From the NCBI RefSeq assembly GCF_900142705.1, contig NZ_FRBV01000005.1, positions 62,001-126,000 of the forward strand: DNA of 64,000 bases, written 5' to 3'. This DNA comes from Nitrosospira sp. Nsp11. Lineage in GTDB: Bacteria > Pseudomonadota > Gammaproteobacteria > Burkholderiales > Nitrosomonadaceae. Position numbers and translations under genes: made by a program. This document shows, one piece after another, positions 8,931 to 15,744 of this stretch; the first letter of the stretch is position 1, and each line of letters opens with the position of its first letter. Below the pieces are notes generated by a model, which ran no database searches, was not told the origin of the DNA, and was given only the letters and a program-made list of their open reading frames with translations.

Positions 8931-9263
8931 TCAATTTTTCGAGATATATTCAGCCAGTTTTGCCAGGGACTCGTCGTCGATCTCGGAAGCCCTAAAAGCA
9001 GGCATCGCTCGGAATCCGTTTCTCACCACCGTCCGGACATAAACTGCAGGAAGCTCACGACCGCGAATCTGTGGCCCCACAGGACCACCTTCATGACAAT
9101 AAGCGCAAACCTTGGTGTAGACTTCGGCGCCATCTTTCCACGCAAACCCTGACGCGGGAACTTTCTCAGGCGCTGCCCACGCGGCATCGGCGAAGAGTCC
9201 GGCAGTGACTATCATTGCGAGCATAAAACCGACAGCTGAGCCTTCTGGTCTTGTTTTCCTCAT
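8931..9263 (-). CDS. pchC: Monohaem c-type cytochrome, PchC-like
   Basis: A 110-residue class I cytochrome c with a Sec signal peptide (cleavage after AWA, about residue 30). The haem is attached through C53-AY-C56-H57, with M87 in RAMPAFR as the likely sixth ligand. It is the first gene of the operon, and its mature size of about 80 residues matches the cytochrome subunit of p-cresol methylhydroxylase, which takes electrons from the flavoprotein and passes them to azurin or other periplasmic carriers. The promoter is probably in the AT-rich region around 9340-9400. Confidence 0.82.
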   Translation of the reverse strand: MRKTRPEGSAVGFMLAMIVTAGLFADAAWAAPEKVPASGFAWKDGAEVYTKVCAYCHEGGPVGPQIRGRELPAVYVRTVVRNGFRAMPAFRASEIDDESLAKLAEYISKN

Positions 9264-9507
9264 ACCGCGCCTCTCATAGATCGTATTGCTTGTTGAGAAC
9301 CGAATTCATGCGCTTCGCGCGATTCATCGGGGGATAGCGAGAGTCTTTTGCTTGTTTTATTATAGAAGAGAATTTTATAAGAGAAAGAAAAGTTGCGCCT
9401 AACTTGAAGACATACTATCCGGGCAACCGCAACATTGATCCTTCCGCTTCCACTCAGACCACTCAGCACGAGCAGGACCTAGCATAGTCTAATCCGGCAA
9501 TACCCGC

Positions 9508-10486
9508 TCAGAATTTCCAGCTGAGATTCGCACGGACACCGTTATCCACGATATTGTGCAATACCTGACCGTTGTAATAAATGCCGAAAGTGGCTGCTTT
9601 GATAATATTAACATCCATGCCCGCGACCATGACGATGACATTGCCCGCGATCGGCACGCCTGCAGTGGCAAAGGAAGATCCTCCGGGGAGGGCGAAACTC
9701 GAGATAGGTGTCATTTCGCCGAAGGCATGGCGCCAGCCGAGCGAGCCGCGCAATGTGGTAGTCATCCTGTCAGAGCTTGAGAATATCTTCGCTGCGTTGA
9801 GACCAACAGTCGTATAAGCAGTGCCCTGGTTATCCTTCTTGCTGCGCAGGGCTGCGGGTCCGCCGCGTTCCTGAAAACTATTCGCATCAAGGTTGACATA
9901 AGCAATTCTGCCAAATGGCTCAAGCGATATCAGGGTAAATGGCAGGCTGTAACCTACTTCGCCAAATACCTGGGCGGTATGGGCGGTGTAATTCGCCTTG
10001 GCATGGTCCGAGAAGCCGGCGAAGGCGATGTTCCGGTTGGTTTCAAGATCATGCCATGCGTAAGCGGCGCCAACGCGCAGCCCAAGGGGACCCCACCGTG
10101 TGCCGCCATAAACGGAGATATGATAATTATCGCTGGAGCTCGCCAATAGCTGGCTCACGTTATATGAAGCATTGCTGTAGCCGCCGGCAACACCGATGAG
10201 GAATTTATCCGCAATCAGCATATCCCCCCAATGAAGATCCCGCCGATATTGCGGCCGATACGGCTGGCATTGCCGTCCCCATTGCGATGACCGAAAGAGA
10301 CGAAGCCACGGCTCCAAAAGGCACGTCCCGTTGTTGGATTTCGCTGTAGCGTCTGACCCGGTATTTCCTGGGCCAACGCGGCGTCCGTGCTGAAAGCCTG
10401 CCTCACCCGATCGGAGATGGCTTCACGCACGAAGCGGCTGTCCTCGATTATTGCAGCTTTTTCACTCGCGTGGCCTTCGCCGGAGA
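9508..10486 (-). pseudogene. Autotransporter beta-barrel, severed from its passenger and frameshifted
   Basis: The encoded C-terminal translocator starts inside the junction motif (SGEGHASEKAA, near 10485), continues through DSRFVREAISDRVRQAF and a glycine-rich first strand, and ends in a terminal barrel strand closing with a final F (RANLSWKF). The reading frame is broken once: upstream codons end at IFIGGIC-stop around 10218, while the rest (DMLIADKFLIGVAGG...) is in another frame. The shift lies in a run of six G on the coding strand; seven G would restore the frame. The matching passenger is at 21096-23443 on the same strand, so about 10.6 kb has been inserted between the halves. Confidence 0.85.
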
Positions 10487-10630
10487 CATGCGGGGCTGGA
10501 TTCATCGGTCCTGCATGTATCTGCCTTCCAACCCCACCCATTCCCAACCCTTACCCGTGAGGGCCAGGGCTTTCCCCACCACCGCCGCCCAGGCGGCCCG
10601 AGGAGAGTCCGAGCGAGAGGATCAGTTTTT
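10487..10630 (+). repeat. 145-bp dispersed repeat, copy 1
   Basis: Nearly the same sequence as 12305-12447 in direct orientation, sharing CATGCGGGG at the start, an internal CCCGTGAGGGC palindrome-like core, and GAGAGTCCGAGCGAGAGGAT at the end. Each copy ends 30-45 bases before the start codon of a plasmid-type gene (10674 and 12477), so it may be a shared leader or promoter or a REP-like element. Copy 1 begins exactly at the autotransporter breakpoint. Confidence 0.7.
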
Positions 10631-10673
10631 AGCTTCTCTTCTTTCTTGCACCTCATTTTATGGAGAACGGGTT

Positions 10674-10885
10674 ATGGAACAAACTACATTGCAGTCCCTT
10701 TTTTTACCGGGGCAGGTTGTGGCAACATCGGGCGCACTCGATAAAGTCGAGCCGGTGTGGATGGCAAATTGCCTTGCGCGGCACATGAAAGGCGATTGGG
10801 GCGTGGTATGCGAGGAAGATGCCAAAAATAACAATGCGGGAGCGCACGCCCTCCGCATACGGGAACGGTGCAATCCATTCCTCAC
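10674..10885 (+). pseudogene. Truncated plasmid-type conserved protein
   Basis: The ORF from ATG 10674 begins like a small family common on plasmids and conjugative islands (N-terminal LPGQVVATSGALDKV, then LARHMKGDWGVVCEEDAKNN). That family normally continues for another 40-50 residues; here the similarity stops after about 65 residues and the frame runs into the antisense of the lectin gene, ending at 10973. It is thus a 5' fragment. It follows repeat copy 1 in the same way that ardC follows copy 2. Confidence 0.5.
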
Positions 10886-10911
10886 CACACCCTATGACAG
10901 CTTACCGCACC

Positions 10912-11319
10912 TTACCGCGTTATTTTCCATTTTTGATTGCCTTGATCATGCCACTGCCAGTATTGTAATCTAGTACCTGGCGCCCATTTTGTGCCTTCCC
11001 ACGTTAAGCAATAAGACGGACCACGCACGGTAGGAATACCTAAATTACCACCTAGAGGAGGAACCCTCCAAAGGTAACTGTCGTCCCAAATGAACGGGCG
11101 CAACTTCGGGTAATTCTCACCAGATGGTGCACTAAGCGCAAATGTGGTGTTATTAATATCAATTAGTAGCGCGACAGCATCTTTTTCAGGGTAGTAAATA
11201 AGCTGCCATTGCTGATCTGGGTTTGAGATATTTGGTACTTGGGCATAGCAGTACATATCTGCGCCAGCCTGAATCGCCAAACTCTCGCTGGTGATTATTA
11301 CCTTAGGTACTGAAGACAT
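10912..11319 (-). CDS. Small ricin-type beta-trefoil lectin-like protein
   Basis: A 135-residue protein with three Q-x-W-like repeats (NPDQQWQL, about residues 33-40; DSYLWRV, near 80; GNQKWKI, near 128) and a CLTWEGTKWAPGTRLQYWQW stretch, as in ricin B-type beta-trefoil carbohydrate-binding domains. No signal peptide and no second domain are visible. AAAGGAG about 10 bases before the ATG supports the start. The ORF is intact even though it lies among broken genes. Its AT-rich codon use differs from the chromosomal genes nearby, suggesting acquired DNA. A sugar-binding role is likely but unproven. Confidence 0.6.
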   Translation of the reverse strand: MSSVPKVIITSESLAIQAGADMYCYAQVPNISNPDQQWQLIYYPEKDAVALLIDINNTTFALSAPSGENYPKLRPFIWDDSYLWRVPPLGGNLGIPTVRGPSYCLTWEGTKWAPGTRLQYWQWHDQGNQKWKITR

Positions 11320-11587
11320 AAGTTATTCACTCCTTTGTTGTTTAAACGACCATGCAAATATTCTTCAGGATAGGGAGCAGCATTAAGGTTCGCCATCCCT
11401 GTGAGAACAGATTCCTTCGGAACGGCGGAGCTGCCCTTTCAATCCTCTCTTCTTAACGGATCAACTTCGCTCATCTGTAGCGCACTCCGTTTGCAATCTT
11501 GCAATCTTGCAATCCTGGGATCATGGGGTCGTGGCTTGCGCCATCATCCCGCTAACGGCAACAACGAGCATTGCCCGACTGTCACAC

Positions 11588-11718
11588 GGAATATTCCGCT
11601 GGGTCGCATCGGCGCCACCGAAGACATCGCTGAGGTCGTCGGACTGCTCGTGTCGGACCGCGGGAAGTTCCTAACCGGCGCGAATTACCCTGTCGATGGT
11701 GGCATGACGGCGCGCTGA
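11588..11718 (+). pseudogene. C-terminal fragment of a short-chain dehydrogenase
   Basis: In frame before the stop at 11718 the sequence reads PLGRIGATEDIAEVVGLLVS and then GANYPVDGG, the classic C-terminal end of SDR-family oxidoreductases. Nothing upstream in the frame matches the catalytic part, so only about 43 codons remain. A separate SDR N-terminal scrap follows at 11770. Confidence 0.7.
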
Positions 11719-11769
11719 CCAATGTGCGCTCCAGCATGGGCCAGTGAATTGATCGTCTTTCCAATCTGA

Positions 11770-12048
11770 TTGGAAACCGATGACCTGAATATCGAACTCA
11801 AGAACCGTAAGGCGATCGTCACTGGGTCAACGGCGGGCATCGGCCGCGCCACCGACCTCGCCTCCTGCACCGGGGAATGTGGTGATGCCCAGGCAGAGCG
11901 CGATCTGTTTGAGGCCCTACTGCCAAATCACGAGCAGGTGCTCGGCGCTGACCATCCAGACGTGCTCGCGACCCGGAACAACCTCGTATGGTTGACGTCG
12001 AAGGCCGATCCAAAGCATATTTCCGCAACTGCAAAAATAGATCAATGA
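11770..12048 (+). pseudogene. Chimeric scrap: SDR N-terminus joined to a TPR fragment
   Basis: The first about 25 codons (ELKNRKAIVTGSTAGIGRA) are the start of a short-chain dehydrogenase with its TGxxxGIG cofactor loop. From about 11860 the frame switches to a tetratricopeptide-type sequence (LLPNHEQVLGADHPDVLATR) of the kind found in NB-ARC/TPR proteins. The fusion lacks the SDR catalytic Tyr-x3-Lys and only one TPR repeat is left, so it is presumably non-functional debris from recombination. Confidence 0.6.
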
Positions 12049-12074
12049 ACAGATCCACCCAAGAGCAGGATAGG

Positions 12075-12127
12075 TATTCGCGGGCGCGAATATCTTGTTT
12101 CTCCCGCTTTTCGCTGTCACAGGCCAC
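12075..12127. repeat. Palindrome unit A (CGCG-centred) with conserved flank
   Basis: A perfect inverted repeat TATTCGCG-GG-CGCGAATA (12075-12092) is followed by TCTTGTTTCTCC and then TCACAGGCCA (ending 12124). The unit recurs at 14601-14656 with the same order of palindrome, TGTTTCT and TCACAGGCCA. Confidence 0.6.
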
Positions 12128-12304
12128 GCCAGCCGCTGGCGCGGTCCGCTTTGCCTGTCATGCCCTGCGATCCGCAAGTTCTTGCGGCCGTGATGCGCTT
12201 GAACCCGAACCCCTGACGGCACAAGCCGACGCTCATCCCGCAAAGAATCCCTCCACAAAGCGCCCCCAATCTCTGCGAGGGGGACTTGTGGGGGGATAAA
12301 CATT

Positions 12305-12447
12305 CATGCGGGGCCGGATCATCGGCTTTGCATCTGCCTGCCTTCTAACCCCACCCATTCCCAACCCTTGCCCGTGAGGGCAAGGGCTATCCCCACTCCC
12401 GTCGCCCCAGGGCGAGGCGAGGAGAGTCCGAGCGAGAGGATCAGTTT
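12305..12447 (+). repeat. 145-bp dispersed repeat, copy 2
   Basis: Direct repeat of 10487-10630, about 80 percent identical by eye, with the last 30 bases nearly unchanged. It ends 30 bases before the ardC start codon, in the same arrangement as copy 1 before the plasmid-type fragment at 10674. Confidence 0.7.
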
Positions 12448-12476
12448 ATTAACCTAAATCGCGAGGATTCAAGACC

Positions 12477-13373
12477 ATGAAAACTACCAGCACTTCGAAG
12501 AAAGATATGTATGCACAGGTAACGGATGAAATTATCGCTATGCTGGAAAGCGGGAAAACCAGCCGTCTTACTTGGACGCGAAGCGGTGACGGTTTACCCC
12601 GCAATCACAAGACCGGGACCGCTTCTCAAGGCGTAAATGTGCTTTTGTTGTGGGCAGCAGCCGCGACTGGCGGCTATTCAGGCGACCGTTGGCTGACCTA
12701 CAAACAAGCCACGGATATGGGCGGCCAAGTCCGTAAAGGTGAAAAAAGCGTTACGTGCGTTTTTTTTAAGACGCTTGAGCGCGGGTCGGAGAATGAAGCC
12801 GACTGCACCGAAAAAGCCAACTCCGTACGGATGATTAAACCGTTCTGGTTGTTCAATCTTGACCAGATAGACGGCATAGACAAGCCACAGGCCACAGCGC
12901 AGCTTAACGAGTTTCAGCAGATCGATGCAGCCGAGAGTGTTTTAAGGCATTCTGGCGCAGTTATCCGCGAACAAGGCGAGAAAGCGTTTTACCGTCCCTC
13001 GACCGATGAGATTTACTTGCCGGAGCGAAACCGTTTTTCATCAGAGAACGAGTTCTACAGCGTAGCCCTGCACGAGCTAACCCATTGGACTGGAGCCAAG
13101 CACCGTTTAGCGCGTGACATCGGCAGCCGATTCGGTACAGAATCCTACGCTTTCGAGGAATTGATTGCCGAGCTTGGCAGTGCTTTCTTAAATGCGGGAC
13201 TTGGTTTTGCCGCGTCGACGATCCCGAATCATGCCGGGTATATCGAATCATGGCTGAAGGTGTTAAAAAGCGACAAACGCGCCATCTTCACCGCCGCCAG
13301 CCAAGCCAGCAAGGCACACCGCTATATCATGGATTTAGCGGGAGGCAACCAATGCGAACAGAGAGCCGCTTAA
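12477..13373 (+). CDS. ardC: ArdC-type antirestriction protein / zincin metallopeptidase
   Basis: A 298-residue protein with two parts. The N-terminal ssDNA-binding ArdC domain (about residues 8-130) contains MLESGKTSRLTW and NHKTGTASQGVNVLLLW. The C-terminal zincin domain (about 155-290) has the HELTHWTG metal-binding helix near residue 199 and the downstream EELIAELGSAFL glutamate helix. Such proteins come with conjugative elements and protect incoming DNA from restriction. It lies directly after repeat copy 2. It is full length and apparently intact, one of the best signs that the region came from a plasmid or integrative element. Confidence 0.85.
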   Translation: MKTTSTSKKDMYAQVTDEIIAMLESGKTSRLTWTRSGDGLPRNHKTGTASQGVNVLLLWAAAATGGYSGDRWLTYKQATDMGGQVRKGEKSVTCVFFKTLERGSENEADCTEKANSVRMIKPFWLFNLDQIDGIDKPQATAQLNEFQQIDAAESVLRHSGAVIREQGEKAFYRPSTDEIYLPERNRFSSENEFYSVALHELTHWTGAKHRLARDIGSRFGTESYAFEELIAELGSAFLNAGLGFAASTIPNHAGYIESWLKVLKSDKRAIFTAASQASKAHRYIMDLAGGNQCEQRAA

Positions 13374-13390
13374 CCAAGGAGAGAGTATCC

Positions 13391-13651
13391 ATGCCAATCA
13401 TAAGCACGTTTTATGGCATTATAATTCGAATGTATTGGGACGATCATGCCCCGCCGCATTTCCATGCGAGATATGCAGCGCAGCAAATAGTGATCGACAT
13501 ACGCACCCTTGGAATATTGAGGTGAACAATGTCACCGAGAGCTCTGTCCCTGATACTGGAATGGGCACAGGAACATCAAGATGAACTCATGGAGGATTGG
13601 GAATTATGCCAACGCATGCAACCACCAAAAAAGATATCGCCGCTTCCATAG
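13391..13651 (+). pseudogene. DUF4160 protein with an in-frame TGA
   Basis: The ORF from ATG 13391 gives a typical DUF4160 start (IRMYWDDHAPPHFHARY) but stops at TGA 13523-13525. The same frame continues with SPRALSLILEWAQEHQDELM to a TAG at 13651, which is the usual second half of the family. So one nonsense codon separates two good halves; it may be a dead gene, a read-through case or a sequencing error. The end overlaps the next gene (DUF2442) by 46 bases, a pairing frequently seen for these two families. Confidence 0.7.
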
Positions 13652-13938
13652 TCCCGCCAATACAAATAGGCGGAACACCCTGGGACGTAATGGCCGTCGA
13701 AGCGCTGGACGGATACCGGCTTCATGTTCGTTTTGCTGATGGTCTGGAAGGTGAAGTCGATATGTCCGAGCGCGTACGCTCGCCCCGCGCTGGCGTGTTT
13801 ACCGCGTTGGCCGACCCGGATGTATTCGCCCAGGCGTACGTCGAGCTTGGAGCGGTCACATGGCCGGGTGAACTTGACCTGGCACCGGACGCCATGTATG
13901 ACGAGATCAAGGAAAACGGAATATGGAAGCTGAGTTGA
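13606..13938 (+). CDS. DUF2442 domain protein
   Basis: Small protein of 110 residues from ATG 13606. The central part (WDVMAVEALDGYRLHVRFAD, then GEVDMSERV) matches the DUF2442 fold: two beta strands, an acidic loop and a C-terminal helix ending in NGIWKL. DUF4160 and DUF2442 genes often occur side by side and have been suggested to act as toxin-antitoxin-like modules; here the partner is interrupted by a stop codon. The frame is open 9 bases upstream from a TTG, but the ATG fits better. Confidence 0.75.
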   Translation: MPTHATTKKDIAASIVPPIQIGGTPWDVMAVEALDGYRLHVRFADGLEGEVDMSERVRSPRAGVFTALADPDVFAQAYVELGAVTWPGELDLAPDAMYDEIKENGIWKLS

Positions 13939-14112
13939 AAACTTGGAATCATGCCGCCGTGACCAAAGAGACCGAGCGGCGCATCCTGATCTTATGATCC
14001 AATCACGTCAGCACTAGAGCTGAAGAGAAACGTAGCGCGGCCCAGGCCACGCTTGATCGTCTGTTTTCATCAAGCGACTTCCATCAGGATCGAAAACGGC
14101 AGAGGATGATCA

Positions 14113-14565
14113 ATGGCGAATGACGATAAGCGACCCATCGGGATTGCCGATTTGGAGAAAGTCCGAAACCAACGACGGCTCACGAATACCTTTCGTCATC
14201 TCCTGGACGAAGCCCGCGCCGGAAACGTGAGGTGCTTCGTGTCCCGACTGTATTACAAGGACGGCACCAGCGAGCTGGTAGTGGCCGGGGGCACGCTCGA
14301 AGAACAGGCGGAGGTTCGCGCCAAGCTGGAGGCAATGGAGGCAGAGGTGGCAGCGCTGATGGCTGAATGCCGTCCCATCGCCGATGAGATCTTCGCGCAC
14401 CTTCCGGAGGAAGAACGACTGCGGGTTTTCGATTCTCCGGAACGCATGAGGCTCGCGTTTAACGGCCTGCCCGATAATCAACGGACAAAGCTCAATCCAC
14501 TCCTGGAGCGATTGAAGCAGTATCAAGCATTCCAGGAGGGGCTATTGCCGCCAGCACTTGATTAG
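14113..14565 (+). CDS. Hypothetical acidic helical protein
   Basis: A 150-residue soluble protein that I do not recognise. A short beta-rich part (CFVSRLYYKDGTSELVVAGG, residues 37-56) is followed by a long Glu/Ala-rich helix (about 57-100, possible coiled coil). The beta segment looks like a DNA- or peptide-recognition strand pair, but no family can be named. It lies between the DUF2442 gene and a cluster of palindromes, inside the inserted segment. GC content and codon use look ordinary, so the reading frame is probably real. Confidence 0.5.
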   Translation: MANDDKRPIGIADLEKVRNQRRLTNTFRHLLDEARAGNVRCFVSRLYYKDGTSELVVAGGTLEEQAEVRAKLEAMEAEVAALMAECRPIADEIFAHLPEEERLRVFDSPERMRLAFNGLPDNQRTKLNPLLERLKQYQAFQEGLLPPALD

Positions 14566-14600
14566 CGGCCTAGTCATTTAGACCAGGCCGATCCACGGTA

Positions 14601-14656
14601 GATTTTCGCGAGCGTGAAAATCCTGTTTCTTCCACTATCACTATCACAGGCCACAT
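14601..14656. repeat. Palindrome unit A, second copy
   Basis: An inverted repeat GATTTTCGCG-AG-CGTGAAAATC (14601-14622, one mismatch) followed by CTGTTTCTTCC and TCACAGGCCA, as in the unit at 12075-12127. It lies between a hypothetical gene and the HU gene. Confidence 0.6.
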
Positions 14657-14660
14657 TGGT

Positions 14661-14680
14661 ATTTTCGCGCCCGCGAAAAT
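14661..14680. repeat. Palindrome, third member
   Basis: A perfect 9-bp inverted repeat ATTTTCGCG-CC-CGCGAAAAT, 38 bases after the second copy and lacking the TCACAGGCCA flank. Confidence 0.6.
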
Positions 14681-14773
14681 CCAGCCTGCGCGCCATTTTT
14701 GCCTGATTACTATTGGGACCCAGAGTGATGGCAATGCCTTAGCCCGGTTTTCCGTTCCGCTGCACATCGACTC

Positions 14774-14795
14774 TATTTTTGCGGGCACAAAAATA
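14774..14795. repeat. Palindrome, fourth and diverged member
   Basis: TATTTTTG-CGGGCA-CAAAAATA, an 8-bp inverted repeat whose core has changed from CGCG to GCGGGC. It ends 17 bases before the HU stop codon (14812), so it could also act as a hairpin at the end of that transcript. Confidence 0.5.
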
Positions 14796-14811
14796 TGATT
14801 GATTGTTGAAC

Positions 14812-15093
14812 CTACTTCTTTCCGTTGACCGCTGCCTTGAGCGCCGAGCCCGGCTTGAATGCCGGAATCCTGGACGCGGCAATATCCAGTTTTTCACCTG
14901 TTTTCGGGTTATGGCCGGTTCGCGCAGAACGCTCACGCACCTCGAAAGACCCAAATCCGGGCAATGAAAGCGAATCCCCTTTTTGTAGCGTATCCGAAAT
15001 GATCTCGATCAGCGCGCCAACCATGCGGTTCGCTTCAGCTTTGCTGCATCCGGTCCTGGTTGCCATTGCTTCAATAAACTCGGTTTTATTCAT
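14812..15093 (-). CDS. hupB: HU-family nucleoid DNA-binding protein
   Basis: A 93-residue HU/IHF-family protein: helical N-terminal dimerisation region (residues 1-45), GFGSFEVRERSARTGHNP at about 46-63, and the beta-arm with RIPAFKPG at about 74-81. It bends and compacts DNA and may assist recombination. The length matches HU rather than IHF. It lies inside the inserted segment next to a cluster of palindromes, so it could be an element-borne nucleoid protein rather than the housekeeping copy; this cannot be decided from the window alone. Confidence 0.88.
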   Translation of the reverse strand: MNKTEFIEAMATRTGCSKAEANRMVGALIEIISDTLQKGDSLSLPGFGSFEVRERSARTGHNPKTGEKLDIAASRIPAFKPGSALKAAVNGKK

Positions 15094-15472
15094 ATTTTAA
15101 AATTCCATTTTCAGTATTGGTTAATCGAGTTTACGACATTCCTTGAAAGTATTTTTCTATTTCTATCCATCGAATTGCATGGTTTTTCCGCTTTTGTTTG
15201 CCAAATTGATGGCAGCTCTCAGATGTTAAATTCGGTCATCCATGGCCGAGTTAGAGCAAACGGGAACGGCCAAATACGAATCTGGTGATTGTGTTTGTGT
15301 TGTTCCATACTCGTCATGCCCGCCAGTAGCAGCGACTCCCGTCCGATATCACCTGCAGTTAAGGCATCCGATCCTGATCTCACTCTAGAGCGTCGCTTCC
15401 CGATGCTTTAGATAGCTTTCTAAAGAAATTTGGAATAACAGGCTTTCCTGATGACATCTAAAGGAGATGGGC
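15094..15472. other. Intergenic region between hup and rhs
   Basis: About 380 bases, AT-rich at 15100-15240, holding the divergent promoters of the HU and rhs genes. No coding frame or strong hairpin was seen. AAAGGAG at 15459-15465 is the ribosome site for the rhs leader at 15473. Confidence 0.5.
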
Positions 15473-15744
15473 ATGATACGAGAAACAATAAAAGCAACAA
15501 GTGGATATTCCATTTCATCCGGTCGATTGGCGCGTATCGGATATAGAGTGGCTTCTCAATTTCGCATGTTGTTGCTCCTGAGTTTGCTCACCGTCACGGT
15601 GAGCGGGACGGCAATATCCGCTTCGGTTATCTATACCTACGACACACTGGGACGTCTCGTCACATCGCTGTACAGAATAATGACAAGATCTACAACGCCA
15701 CGTCCAGCAATTATGCCACCGGCACCAATATTCAGAGCCTTCTG
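15473..15744 (+). pseudogene. 5' end of rhs (signal peptide) in a different frame
   Basis: From ATG 15473, with AAAGGAG upstream, this frame encodes a Sec signal peptide (basic start, MLLLLSLLTVTVSGTAISA) and then IYTYDTLGRLVTS, an Rhs-type YD repeat. After about 15669 the sense switches to frame 1, which carries the rest of the Rhs protein (VQNNDKIYNATSSNYATG...). One frame therefore holds the export signal and another the body. Either a frameshift mutation, a sequencing error or programmed frameshifting separates them. Confidence 0.7.
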
